Positions 9,981 to 18,829 of a DNA stretch of 64,000 bases are shown in pieces. The position numbers were made by a program, and so were the translations under genes. Positions within the stretch are counted from its first letter, which is position 1. Each line of letters begins with the position of its first letter. The DNA lies in assembly GCA_023382975.1 (NCBI GenBank), contig JAHDXO010000019.1:1-64000 (forward strand), written 5' to 3'. The stretch is from Pirellulaceae bacterium (lineage in GTDB: Bacteria > Planctomycetota > Planctomycetia > Pirellulales > Pirellulaceae). The notes beneath the pieces were generated by a model that saw only the letters and a program-made list of their open reading frames with translations, did not search any database and was not told the DNA's origin.

Positions 9981-11117
9981 TCACCTTTTCGACATGTCCA
10001 CGTAGGTGTACGAACCCGAGTTCTGCGCCGCGAGACGCTTCATGAAGTGATCGGGCTCGGCGTCCGCTCCGAATCCAAAGCGGATGCAGTGGATCGACGT
10101 GCGGCCGGCGGTCAGTTTCCGGAGATTCGTCAGTTGGATCTCGGTCAAGTGCGGATCGCCCCCGTCGGTCAACAGGTAGATCACGTCGGGCTCCATCGCC
10201 AACGAGACTCGAAGTGCCATGTCGTGGCTGGTGCTTCCCAAGGCGCCGAGACCGCTGATAAACGGTGCCACGGCTGCTTTGTTCTCCTCGCTAGCGGGCA
10301 GCAGTCGAGGCTTCTGAAGGTAAACGCACTGATGGTGATAAGCCACGATCTGAAAACTGTGCGACGGAAGCAGGTGAGCCAGCGACGTCGAAAGCTCGGT
10401 GCTAGCGGCCGCCAGAGCGTTCAATCCGCTGCCGCCCATGCTGCCCGATCGATCGATGGCAAACACGAACCGATGTCCGCTGGCCGCCGCCGAACCGAAC
10501 AGCGACACACGGGTGGCGGGACCACGAGCCTGCTGAGCGGCCCGCCATGCTGCCTCGTCAGCCAAGATGGCTTCGTCGCCCAAGCCGGGCAAGACGCTGG
10601 TGCTGCGGCGTGCCCCGGGGAACAACCGGTCGAGTCCCAGGTCGTCGGCCGAGCCCAGTGGCATAGAATCGCCCGGCAACTGGATGTCGGGGATGCTCAA
10701 ATCCGCCGCCACTTCATCGCCGGGGAGTGCAGAATCGGCATTCCCCGTGGAAGCTTGATCTTCGCGCGAAACCCGCGAATCAGCGCGGCTGTCCGCCGTT
10801 GCCTCGCTGTCCGATGCATGCTGCATGGCCTCAGCTTGCGCCGTCCGGGGTTCGGCCAGCACAATGCCTACCTCCCGTACGGGAACATCGAGAGCCGAGC
10901 CAGGCATCGAGCGAAATCCCAGACTCAGCAGTACCAGCAACAAGCCGTGCAGCCCCAGCGAGAGCAACCAAGCTGGCGTGAGTCGTCGGGGCGGATTGGC
11001 AAGCGTTTCCACGGCAGGCCACCATCTTGGGGAGGCAATTGCGAATTTGCGCGTGCTGGCGCGCCCGCTTGCATCGAAACGGATTCGAGAAGCCTGTGAC
11101 GCCCAATTATTGCACAC
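9981..11117 (-). CDS. membrane-anchored VWA-domain protein
   Basis: The protein has one hydrophobic segment near residues 50-68 (WLLSLGLHGLLLVLLSLGF), then about 120 low-complexity residues rich in Ser, Ala and Asp. A C-terminal von Willebrand A domain follows. The domain opens with FVFAIDRSGSMGGSG near residue 220, a complete DxSxS MIDAS metal site, and continues with YLLTDGGDP. Such proteins bind partner proteins at or outside the membrane. The N-terminal 40 residues are basic and the true start is uncertain; a GTG shortly before ETLANPP is an alternative. It diverges from map with only 55 bases between, so promoters are shared or abutting. Function beyond ligand binding is unknown. Confidence 0.8.
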   Translation of the reverse strand: MCNNWASQASRIRFDASGRASTRKFAIASPRWWPAVETLANPPRRLTPAWLLSLGLHGLLLVLLSLGFRSMPGSALDVPVREVGIVLAEPRTAQAEAMQHASDSEATADSRADSRVSREDQASTGNADSALPGDEVAADLSIPDIQLPGDSMPLGSADDLGLDRLFPGARRSTSVLPGLGDEAILADEAAWRAAQQARGPATRVSLFGSAAASGHRFVFAIDRSGSMGGSGLNALAAASTELSTSLAHLLPSHSFQIVAYHHQCVYLQKPRLLPASEENKAAVAPFISGLGALGSTSHDMALRVSLAMEPDVIYLLTDGGDPHLTEIQLTNLRKLTAGRTSIHCIRFGFGADAEPDHFMKRLAAQNSGSYTYVDMSKR

Positions 11118-11172
11118 TACCGCAATTCGTCGACTCAGGTTATGCTCTTAGAGGCATCAGTGGAGGGAAAGC

Positions 11173-11979
11173 TTGATCAGCATGTTGATGAGTAAACGAC
11201 GTCGGGAACTGGAGAAGGAGAAACGTCACGGCATGCGACTGGCCGGGCGGTTCAACGCGCAGATGATGGACTACATCCGTCCGATGATCCAGCCCGGTAT
11301 TACCACGGGTGAAATCGATCGAGTCGTCTACGAGTACACGCTGGACCACGGGCATGTTCCTGCATGTTTGAACTACCAGGGCTACCCCAAAAGTTGTTGT
11401 ACAAGCGTGAACGAGGTGATCTGCCACGGGATTCCCGGTGATTACGCGCTGCGCGAGGGCGACATCGTGAACGTCGATCTCACGACGATCGTCGGTGGGT
11501 GGCACGGCGATCAATCCGAAACGTTTCTGATCGGCGAAGTATCGGACGAGGCGCGCGCGGTGGTTCAGTGTGCTCTGGACTGTTTGTGGGCCGCGATCGA
11601 CGCCATCAAGCCGAACTGCCGGGCTTCGGATATCGGCACGGCGATCGTGCGGGTGGCGCACGACCGCGGTTTTTCCGTGGTCAAGGACTATGTCGGGCAC
11701 GGAGTGGGGCGAAAATTCCATCAAGATCCGACGATTTCGCACATCCCTACGCCGGAAGGGCGCCGCCAGCGGTTGTGCCCCGGGGTGACCTTCACCATTG
11801 AACCGATGATCAACGTCGGGGTCCGCGAGGGGGTGCAGGACGAAACGGATGGCTGGACGGTTCGCACCAAAGACGGTCGTCTGTCCGCCCAGTTCGAACA
11901 CACGATCATGATGAACCACGACGGTCCCGAAATCTTGACGCTCACCAAAGACGGCCCCCAGCGTGGGCATAAATTCTGA
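11173..11979 (+). CDS. map: methionine aminopeptidase, type I
   Basis: This 268-residue enzyme removes the N-terminal Met from new proteins. All ligands of the two-metal site are visible: D102 (VNVDLT), D113 (WHGDQSETF), H176 (YVGHGVG), E210 (FTIEPM) and E242 (QFEHT). H85 (VICHGIP) is the substrate-binding His. The segment around D113 reads GDQSETF where many relatives have GD-x-S-x-TF, so it is intact. The TTG at 11173 is preferred as start because GGAGGG lies five bases upstream; the ATG at 11182 is the alternative. The short basic N-terminal extension (KRRRELEKEKRH) is common in this subgroup. It is monocistronic, divergent from the VWA gene. Confidence 0.96.
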   Translation: MISMLMSKRRRELEKEKRHGMRLAGRFNAQMMDYIRPMIQPGITTGEIDRVVYEYTLDHGHVPACLNYQGYPKSCCTSVNEVICHGIPGDYALREGDIVNVDLTTIVGGWHGDQSETFLIGEVSDEARAVVQCALDCLWAAIDAIKPNCRASDIGTAIVRVAHDRGFSVVKDYVGHGVGRKFHQDPTISHIPTPEGRRQRLCPGVTFTIEPMINVGVREGVQDETDGWTVRTKDGRLSAQFEHTIMMNHDGPEILTLTKDGPQRGHKF

Positions 11980-12169
11980 TCCGTAGAATTCCCTTTTGAC
12001 ACGGATCGGAAAAGTCGATATTCTCCGCCCCTGCTCGTGCGGACAAGGACGTCCGTTGCGAGTGCCAACCCGAGCCACAGTCCAGACCGGACGGTTGCGC
12101 CTGGCGGGACTGCCCGCCGGAGTTCCGTCCGCGACTTCCTACCACCACGCACACGGAGGTGCGACGACC

Positions 12170-12559
12170 GTGCTCCCGACATCCCTTCGTTCTCCCCAAC
12201 GGCATGTCTTGATTGTTGACGGTTCCGACGACACCCGCGAGGTCATCTGCACGGCGTTGCAGATGAGAGGTGTGTCCACCCTGCAAGCGGCAGGCGCCCG
12301 CCAAGGCGTCGAATTGGCCCGCCAGCACCACCCGCAGGTGATCGTCCTCGACTTGGAGGCCGAAGCGGCGGACGACGAACAGATTTGCCGGGAATACGAA
12401 ACCGAATCTCGCGACCATCACAGTTCGATCGTCGTGTTGGGCCGAGCCCGGCATTACGACGAAAGTCTGCCTCGGGACCGAATTGTTTCCAAACCCTACC
12501 ATTTCGCGCCGCTGATTCGTACAATCGAACGTTTGTTGGGTTCCCCGGAAGCATCTTGA
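12170..12559 (+). CDS. stand-alone response-regulator receiver protein
   Basis: This is a single-domain receiver of about 130 residues without an output domain. The acidic pocket is D17/D20-D21 (LIVDGSDDT), the phospho-acceptor is D61 (VIVLDLEA), and the conserved Lys is K108 (VSKPYHF). The usual Thr/Ser before the Lys motif is less clear. The start is the GTG at 12170 because GGAGGT lies nine bases upstream; the in-frame ATG at 11996 has no such site. It ends 37 bases before an FHA-GAF histidine kinase on the same strand, so the two probably form a two-component pair. Confidence 0.8.
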   Translation: MLPTSLRSPQRHVLIVDGSDDTREVICTALQMRGVSTLQAAGARQGVELARQHHPQVIVLDLEAEAADDEQICREYETESRDHHSSIVVLGRARHYDESLPRDRIVSKPYHFAPLIRTIERLLGSPEAS

Positions 12560-12596
12560 ACTGTCGGCATCGCCGACCGGTGCGCAAGGCGGCGTC

Positions 12597-14294
12597 ATGG
12601 CCTCGCTGTTTGTGATCAAAGGACGCGATCAAGGCAAACGCTTCGAATTGGACGCTCCCGTGCTGGGATTGGGACGCGACGCGAAGAATCCCATCCAGTT
12701 GCACGACTCGGAGGTTTCGCGGCGCCACGCGCAAGTGGTCCGTAGCGACGAGGGGTTCTCGCTGGTCGATCTGAACAGCTCGAACGGGACGTTCGTCAAC
12801 AGCAAGGCCGTCAGCGAACAACTGCTCCGTTCCGGCGACCGCGTCCAACTCGGGCGCACGCTGATGATCTTCACGGGCAACGAAGAGAAATCGTCGATCG
12901 ATCTGGCGGAAGAGATCGCGATCATCGACCGGAACCGGCAGCCCGAAGGCTCGCGGATCATCACGTCGATCGGCCAGGAGGAAGGCAGCCGCATCTACAC
13001 CGAAGCCGACTTCGCCAACAATCCCTGGCTGGCCCGTACCCGCAGCAATCTGCAGATCATGTACCAGACGGCCTTGGCCGTCAGCCACACCCTGGACATC
13101 GATCAACTGCTGCAGCGGATCATGGAGTTCATTTTCGAGTGGGTCGAGACCGACCGCGGCTGCATCATGCTGGTGGACCGCGACACCGAAGAACTGCTTC
13201 CCAAGGTGTTCCGGCACCGCCGCCGAGGCGGCGACAGCGAAAAGATGCGGATCAGCCAGACGATTCTGGACTATGTCCTGCAGAAGCAGGAGGGCGTTCT
13301 GACCAGCGACGCCCGCGAGGACGACCGCTGGGATACCGGCGCCAGCATTCTGAAAATGGGAGTCCGCGAAGCAATCTGCGTGCCGATGCAGGGGCGGTAC
13401 GACATCGTCGGAATCATCTACATCGACACGTTCACGGCTCCCGGTCAGATGCTCCAAAACCGGCAGATGAACAAGTTCACCGAGGAGCACCTGAAGCTGA
13501 TGATCGCCATCGCCCACCAAGCGGCGCTGGCGGTGGAGGACACGTCGTATTATTCCGCGATGGTCCAAGCGGAACGCCTGGCGGCCGTGGGCCAGACGAT
13601 CGCCACGCTGTCGCACCATGTCAAGAACATTCTGCAAGGCATCCGCGGCGGTAGCTACTTGATCGAAGAAGGCCTGAAGCACGACAAGACGGAACTGATC
13701 CGCAAGGGCTGGGGAATCGTCGAGAAGAACCAGGAGAAGATTTCCAACCTGGTGATGGACATGCTGACGTTCAGCAAGGAGCGTCAGCCCGAGCGGGTTC
13801 CCGCCTCGCTGAACGAAGTGGTCGGCGATGTTGTCGAATTGATGGTCACCCGCGCCGCCGACGCCGGGGTGCGGCTCGTCTGGCGGCCGGCCGAGGACTT
13901 GCCCTCGCTGACCTTCGACCCGGATGCCCTGCACCGGGCGATTCTGAACGTGGTGACCAACGCGATCGACGCCTGCGAGAAGGTTGGCGAAGGATGCGTC
14001 GAGATCTGGACCGGCTACGATTTCGACGAAGGATCGGCGCTGGTTGCCGTTCGCGACAACGGCGAAGGCATTCCCGAGGACGATCTTCGCAAGATTTTCT
14101 GTGTCTTCGAGTCCCGCAAAGGCAGTCGCGGCACGGGGCTTGGGTTGCCGGTCAGCCAGAAAATTCTGCGAGAGCATGGCGGCGACATCCGCGTGGAAAG
14201 TGTGCCCGACGTGGGCAGCACGTTCTTTCTCGAATTCCCCGCCGTCGTTGCCAATCCGGCGACCGTCACGATCGCCGATTTTCAGCAGGAGTGA
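12597..14294 (+). CDS. FHA-GAF sensor histidine kinase
   Basis: This is a 565-residue soluble kinase with no membrane segment. Residues 1-97 form an FHA phosphothreonine-binding domain (LGLGRD, SRRHAQV, DLNSSNGTFVN). Residues about 150-320 form a GAF sensor domain. The phospho-acceptor helix has LSHHVKNILQG (His near 341). The ATPase part shows an N-box (NVVTNAIDA, near 451), DNGEGIP (near 487) and GTGLGLP (near 512). FHA-GAF-kinase fusions may link Ser/Thr-kinase signalling to His-Asp phosphorelay. The receiver protein 37 bases upstream is the likely phosphate acceptor. The signal sensed by GAF is unknown. Confidence 0.92.
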   Translation: MASLFVIKGRDQGKRFELDAPVLGLGRDAKNPIQLHDSEVSRRHAQVVRSDEGFSLVDLNSSNGTFVNSKAVSEQLLRSGDRVQLGRTLMIFTGNEEKSSIDLAEEIAIIDRNRQPEGSRIITSIGQEEGSRIYTEADFANNPWLARTRSNLQIMYQTALAVSHTLDIDQLLQRIMEFIFEWVETDRGCIMLVDRDTEELLPKVFRHRRRGGDSEKMRISQTILDYVLQKQEGVLTSDAREDDRWDTGASILKMGVREAICVPMQGRYDIVGIIYIDTFTAPGQMLQNRQMNKFTEEHLKLMIAIAHQAALAVEDTSYYSAMVQAERLAAVGQTIATLSHHVKNILQGIRGGSYLIEEGLKHDKTELIRKGWGIVEKNQEKISNLVMDMLTFSKERQPERVPASLNEVVGDVVELMVTRAADAGVRLVWRPAEDLPSLTFDPDALHRAILNVVTNAIDACEKVGEGCVEIWTGYDFDEGSALVAVRDNGEGIPEDDLRKIFCVFESRKGSRGTGLGLPVSQKILREHGGDIRVESVPDVGSTFFLEFPAVVANPATVTIADFQQE

Positions 14295-14333
14295 AGCAAC
14301 TGGCGGGAGGACACACGTCTCTTGGAAGCCCGT

Positions 14334-15473
14334 CTAGGGGCTGGATGAAGATTGCTCCTGACTGCGTCGCTGTGCATCCTGCAGAATCTGTCTTCGAGCA
14401 TCGTCCAACCGTTTTGGCCAGACGAAAGTCGGGGCGCCGGCGGGATCGTAACCTGCCAGATGCCCTTCGAGCCGAGTGGCGGGTTTGGTGTACTTGAGTG
14501 TCGTGTCGCCGAACACTTCCCGACAGATGGCGGCCAGCCGGGGATCGTATTCGATCAGTTCGGCTCGCGTATTGACGTGATTGTGGTCGTGGTCGTTTTC
14601 GCGATTGTCGTCAAACCAGGATTGCACGCCCTCGGCAAAGTATTCGTGGTGATTCACACTGGCGTACTTGCCTTTCCAGAGGCCGGCCGCCATCGCCGCC
14701 TCGTAGGCCGCCTTGAGGCGTCCGTCGAACGTCGGGTCCACGTTCAGCATTCCGCGCAGGTGGATATTGTGCGCGAACTCGTGGATCAGGATGCACTCCG
14801 CGGCGAATGGGTCCCCGGGGTAGCCGAGCAGGTTTTCTTCGGCACAGGAGCAGTAGGGATCGCGCCTGCTGCCACCCATTCCACGGGCACGAGCGTCCCA
14901 GTAGTCCTTCCCGGAGACTGTCGGGAACCTCGCCACCGGACGTTCGGCCAGCCATGAGAATTCCGGTTGTTCGGTAGTGAACTCGTTGTGGGCGAGGATG
15001 CAAAGACGCGCGCCGCTGCGGATCATCGCCGTGCGCACATCGGGTCGCTTTGCCAACATCAAGTCCACCAGATAAGCGGCCTCTCGCAGGGCGTACGGAT
15101 TCACGTTCGCCGAGGCGACGATGGGGAAACCGTTCGCGCTGACACGTTGGGAGTAAAAGGCCGGCACGCCCTCTTTGTCGGGCGGATCGAATCGAAAGGC
15201 CTGCACCGCCACTTCGCTGCTCACCGTCGCCTCGAAGTGATCTTCCTGCCCGACCACCGCAAAGCGATGGCCGAGCGTGGTGGTGATGAAGGTGTCTTTG
15301 CCCGCCGCGACCGTTCCGTTGGACACTCGCTCGCCGTCGGGCGTCAGCCAGTAGACGTCGATGGTCTGCTGGCTGCCGTTGATGATTTGGAGTACGGGAC
15401 GCGGCGCCGCCCCTGGAGCCCACAGAAGGGCCGGCGCGATGACCAATAGGCGCGCGAGCAGATCCAAGTTCAT
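14334..15473 (-). CDS. secreted zinc metalloprotease-like protein with VHL-beta-like N-terminus
   Basis: The signal peptide (MNLDLLARLLVIAPALLWAPGAA) is followed by about 70 residues resembling the beta domain of VHL: LQIINGSQQTIDVYWLTPDG, a GK-T-F-I-T-T turn, then GHRF. The rest looks like a gluzincin protease: HEFAHNIH supplies the HExxH zinc site, and HHEYFAEGVQSWF further on could supply the third ligand Glu. A pair of Cys (CSCAEENL) precedes the HExxH helix. VHL-like modules bind hydroxyproline peptides in animals; in bacteria they occur in secreted planctomycete-type proteins. Substrate specificity is unknown. It converges with the histidine kinase gene, 39 bases apart. Confidence 0.75.
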   Translation of the reverse strand: MNLDLLARLLVIAPALLWAPGAAPRPVLQIINGSQQTIDVYWLTPDGERVSNGTVAAGKDTFITTTLGHRFAVVGQEDHFEATVSSEVAVQAFRFDPPDKEGVPAFYSQRVSANGFPIVASANVNPYALREAAYLVDLMLAKRPDVRTAMIRSGARLCILAHNEFTTEQPEFSWLAERPVARFPTVSGKDYWDARARGMGGSRRDPYCSCAEENLLGYPGDPFAAECILIHEFAHNIHLRGMLNVDPTFDGRLKAAYEAAMAAGLWKGKYASVNHHEYFAEGVQSWFDDNRENDHDHNHVNTRAELIEYDPRLAAICREVFGDTTLKYTKPATRLEGHLAGYDPAGAPTFVWPKRLDDARRQILQDAQRRSQEQSSSSP

Positions 15474-15519
15474 GGTTTACCGCCTGGCAGTTTCGAAGGT
15501 CCACGCGGGACGTATCGCG

Positions 15520-15780
15520 TTACGCTTTCGTTGATAGCTTGGCTACCAAACTGGCCACCAATTCGGGCTTCTGCTCGCGGAGCAGATGATCGATCGTTTC
15601 GGGAGCCACGCCCAGTTTCTCCAGGTGCGAGGCGAGACTCTTCCAGTGCTTCTCGCGAGCCTTGCCCTCGGACAGGTACAACTCCGTGACCAACTCCTGG
15701 ACCCGCTGCAGGGAGATCGATTCGTGGTTGTCGTAGTAGCGCTTGATGATGCGCTCCTGGTAACGCGTTCGTTCGGGCAT
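15520..15780 (-). CDS. small conserved-looking helical protein
   Basis: This 86-residue charged helical protein begins MPERTRYQERIIKRYYDNHE and continues with an amphipathic helix around LQRVQELVTELYLSEGKA and a C-terminal helix ending VASLVAKLSTKA. It has no signal peptide, no membrane segment and no Cys. The even heptad-like spacing suggests a coiled-coil or protein-binding adaptor. It reads in the same direction as its neighbours, 46 bases before the metalloprotease gene. I have an impression of similar small proteins in other planctomycetes, but no function is known to me. Confidence 0.65.
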   Translation of the reverse strand: MPERTRYQERIIKRYYDNHESISLQRVQELVTELYLSEGKAREKHWKSLASHLEKLGVAPETIDHLLREQKPELVASLVAKLSTKA

Positions 15781-15890
15781 TCCGTGGTTCCTTGTCCAAA
15801 AAGTGGGGCAACTGACGAAGGGTCAGGAAATAGTCATCATCGGCCGCGGGAACGGAGTAAATTCTGTCGATCTGGTACAACGGTTGGTCG

Positions 15891-16622
15891 TCACGGTTCG
15901 CGGCCGGCCGCCCACACGCAGCCGCGCCGGATCAGCTCGGCGGGACCGGGCAGCGCGACGGCCTTCACATCGTGGCCCAGCGGCGTGTGGAAGACTCGGC
16001 CTTGTCCGAAGTCCAGCACGAAGGCCATCGGGTAATCCAGTCCGTCGACTTTCGATCGAGCAGTGGCCAGCACGCGGATCGGCGTCTCGCCGCCCAGGCA
16101 GGTGTACAGCTCGTCGTCGGTCTCAAAGTCGCTCATCCCGCGAGTCACCGGATGGTCCGGATCGGTGATCTTCACGGTGAACGGGCCGCGCGGGTCGTGG
16201 CCCCGTTTCGTTTTGTCCCAGACCCGCCCGGCCAGTTGCTCAAACTCGGCCCACTCTTCGAACGCGCCGAGAGCGAAATGGTACAGGACCAACCCGCCGC
16301 CTTGGCGGACGAAGCGGGTCAAGTTGCCGCGGACTTGGTCCGCCCGCTTGGTCGGATCGTAGTTCTTCATGTGCAGCAGCACCACGTCGTAGTCGAAGAC
16401 CGCATCCGACGCCAGAAACTCGTGATCCTCGATCACCCGGACGGACAGCCGCGGATCCTTCTCCAAGACGCCACGCAGAACCGGGGTCGTTTCCTTCCAG
16501 TGGTGTCCGACATAGTCGACACCCGTCACCAGCAGCACGCGCACCGGTGGCGCGGTCTGCGCCTCGGCGGTCGGTTCGGCCATGCACAACGCCGTTGCCA
16601 AGATCCATGTCATTGCACTCAT
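15891..16622 (-). CDS. secreted ThuA-like domain protein
   Basis: A short signal peptide (to about residue 21, AEAQT) precedes a ThuA-like fold related to class I glutamine amidotransferases: VRVLLVTGVDYVGHHWKETTP, YDVVLLHMKNYDP, RFVRQGGGLVLYHFALGAF and a late GRVFHTPLGHD. Planctomycetes carry many exported ThuA-domain proteins, generally linked to carbohydrate utilisation, but the reaction is not established. The catalytic Cys of amidotransferases is absent at the elbow (LYHFAL), as usual for ThuA proteins. It lies 54 bases downstream of the reductase gene and probably belongs to the leftward gene set 15891-18633. Confidence 0.85.
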   Translation of the reverse strand: MSAMTWILATALCMAEPTAEAQTAPPVRVLLVTGVDYVGHHWKETTPVLRGVLEKDPRLSVRVIEDHEFLASDAVFDYDVVLLHMKNYDPTKRADQVRGNLTRFVRQGGGLVLYHFALGAFEEWAEFEQLAGRVWDKTKRGHDPRGPFTVKITDPDHPVTRGMSDFETDDELYTCLGGETPIRVLATARSKVDGLDYPMAFVLDFGQGRVFHTPLGHDVKAVALPGPAELIRRGCVWAAGREP

Positions 16623-16676
16623 CGCGGTCTCTCCAGAAAAAAGGTGTCTTTCTTCGGGGCGCCTCGGATCGGCGCC

Positions 16677-17768
16677 TCACAAGGAGTCGCTTGCAGGGTC
16701 GGGGGTAGTGAGCCAGCGGAATTCGACGCCCGGCAATTGCTGCACGAAATCCGCGCCCAGCGCCTTGGCCGGCGTGTGGAAGCCGGGTTCGACGCGGTCG
16801 TCCAGCACGGCCTGCAGAACGGACAGGGCCGCGTCGGCGGTCAATCGATAACCGTTGGGTGTCTGCAGCATGGCCTCGACCTTCCGGCCCGACGGGTTGC
16901 TGACGCGACCGAAAAACTCGATCCGCCCCTGCGCCAACTCGGCTTCGTCCGGGCCTTTGACCGAACGGCGGATCCACCAGCGGCCCAGGGCCTGAACCGG
17001 CGGCAAACCGGCCGCGGGCAGCAGCCAGCGCCAGCGGTGGACGAAGGCTGCTTGGCGGCGCGGCAATCCGATCCGCACTTCGATGTTCGCGATCCCGGTC
17101 GTGTGGTATGCCGAGGCGATATCGCCCCATGGGATGGCCATCGCCGGACGGGTTCCGCTGGCGAACGGGATTTCGACAAAATCGCGGCCGATCGGCACCC
17201 GCACCAATTGGCCGTTGTGCCGCGCGCATCCGCCGCGGCGGACGTTCCGCCAAACGGTTCGCATCGTGCCCGGACTGAGAGTTGCGTCGCCCGTGAAAGC
17301 CAGCAGCAACCGATCCGCGTCCGGCAAAGCCCCGGCCAGTTTGGCCGCCAGGCAGTCGCTGGGGACGACGTCGAAGCCCACCGCGGGCATGACGACGATG
17401 CCGGCCGACTTCGCACGATCGCCGCAGTCGCTGGCCCGCTCGATCACGTCGTATTCGCCCGTGATGTCCAGGTAGTGGACGTCCGCTTCCAAGCAGGCTT
17501 CGATCATCGGCCGCGCCGTATCGCAGAATGGGCCGGCGCAGTGCAGCACGGCCCCAACACCCTCCAGGTTCAGCACGATGTCGTCCCGCGAATCCAGCGG
17601 GAAGACCCGCCACGGACACCCCAGCCGTTCGGCCAGTGGTTCGATGTTCGCCTGCCGCCGCCCGGCCAGCACGGGTTGCATGCCCTGCGCGACCGCTTGC
17701 TCGGCGATCAACCGCCCGGTGTAGCCGTTGGCTCCGTACAGCAGCCATCGAATCGGTTGGTCCATCAC
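16677..17768 (-). CDS. saccharopine dehydrogenase-like NAD(P)-binding oxidoreductase
   Basis: This 363-residue protein has an N-terminal Rossmann fold (WLLYGANGYTGRLIAEQA, residues 8-25). It continues with VLHCAGPFCDTARPMIEACL and HYLDITGEYDVIE, the hallmark order of the trans-acting enoyl-reductase/saccharopine dehydrogenase-like family. The C-terminal half is less conserved and would hold the substrate domain. True lysine-pathway saccharopine dehydrogenase is unlikely because the substrate-binding half differs in length and motifs; a reductase of lipid or sugar-derived substrates is more plausible. The gene is 22 bases downstream of a sugar-phosphate-isomerase-like gene and probably co-transcribed with it. 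Confidence 0.85.
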   Translation of the reverse strand: MMDQPIRWLLYGANGYTGRLIAEQAVAQGMQPVLAGRRQANIEPLAERLGCPWRVFPLDSRDDIVLNLEGVGAVLHCAGPFCDTARPMIEACLEADVHYLDITGEYDVIERASDCGDRAKSAGIVVMPAVGFDVVPSDCLAAKLAGALPDADRLLLAFTGDATLSPGTMRTVWRNVRRGGCARHNGQLVRVPIGRDFVEIPFASGTRPAMAIPWGDIASAYHTTGIANIEVRIGLPRRQAAFVHRWRWLLPAAGLPPVQALGRWWIRRSVKGPDEAELAQGRIEFFGRVSNPSGRKVEAMLQTPNGYRLTADAALSVLQAVLDDRVEPGFHTPAKALGADFVQQLPGVEFRWLTTPDPASDSL

Positions 17769-17790
17769 GATTCCCCCGCGACGCTCGCGT

Positions 17791-18633
17791 TCACAGGATG
17801 CTGCGCATGAATTCGACGCTGGCCCGCGTGTTCTCCTCGCTGCCGTAGCATTCGATCGACACGTGGCCGCTCCAATCGGTCTCTTTCATCAGTTCGATGC
17901 AGCGCTGGATGTTCTTGGCGTTGACGCCGCTGCCCACCGCCACTTCGCTGACGGCGATCCCCGTGTCCTCGCCGCGCGCCGCCGCGGCCAGACTCTCGCT
18001 GACGTCCTTGATATGCGCGTGCGACAGGTACTTGCGCAACTGCATCATGTATTCCGCGGGATCCAGTCCGGCGATAAACGTGTTGCCCGTGTCCATGTTC
18101 AGTCGCAGGTACTCCGAATCGAAATATTCGAACAGCCGGGTCATGAATTCGACGTCCGTCGTGTAGGGCCCGTGCGGCTCGACGTTCACGATCACACCGT
18201 AGTCCTCGGCCCAGGGCAGGATTTGGCGGTAGTTGTCGCACGTGATCCGGAACACCTCGTCGCGGTTCAACCCGGGGATCTCGAACGCTCCGTCGACCGT
18301 GTCGACCATCGGGCAATCCAGTTCGGCGGCGAAACGGATCGTCTGCTGGGCGTACTGGACCCCGAAAGCCGAGCCGTCGGGCCCCATCATGGGAAACGAG
18401 CCGTCGATCTGCGAAACCCGCAGCCGCTTGCTGTCCAGGTAGTTCCGCAGAGCCCGCGGATTGGACTGCAACGAGATCGAGGGGTCGTAGCCCATGGCCT
18501 GGATGAAGTACTGCCCGTGGATCACGGCGAACTCGATATGCTCCAGCCTGTGCCTGACCGCCGCTTCGCACGCCGTCTGAAAGCTGCCGCTCAACGCCCG
18601 CCAGTTGTCCGTGTGCAACCCCAGCTCGATCAT
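17791..18633 (-). CDS. sugar phosphate isomerase/epimerase-like TIM barrel
   Basis: This is a 280-residue xylose-isomerase-like barrel. Likely metal ligands fall at the ends of successive strands: VNVEPHGPY, LNMDTGNTF, SHAHIKDV and VSIECYGSEEN. MIELGLHTDN is the first strand. The start at 18633 is set by GGAGG seven bases upstream; an in-frame extension to 18705 lacks a site. There is no signal peptide, so it is cytoplasmic. It leads an apparent operon with the reductase and the ThuA-like protein, a combination that fits processing of an unusual sugar. The substrate cannot be deduced. Confidence 0.88.
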   Translation of the reverse strand: MIELGLHTDNWRALSGSFQTACEAAVRHRLEHIEFAVIHGQYFIQAMGYDPSISLQSNPRALRNYLDSKRLRVSQIDGSFPMMGPDGSAFGVQYAQQTIRFAAELDCPMVDTVDGAFEIPGLNRDEVFRITCDNYRQILPWAEDYGVIVNVEPHGPYTTDVEFMTRLFEYFDSEYLRLNMDTGNTFIAGLDPAEYMMQLRKYLSHAHIKDVSESLAAAARGEDTGIAVSEVAVGSGVNAKNIQRCIELMKETDWSGHVSIECYGSEENTRASVEFMRSIL

Positions 18634-18829
18634 GGTACGCCTCCGAGGGAAAGAGAATCGAATCGCCCACCATGCTATCCGAGCCACGAACACGACGCAA
18701 CGCAACCGAGCGGATGCGCACGAAGCCCACGAATGGAAACGGCACTGCAGAAGTGTCGTGCAAAGGCTGTCACCAAGCCGTCCGCGCGGTTCGAGATCTC
18801 GGAGACCGACGCAATTTTGTCACGGCCGC

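Noticed and set aside
12243..14177. 644-codon open frame opposite the histidine kinase
   Set aside because: The kinase motifs on the + strand are unambiguous; the antisense frame lacks any.
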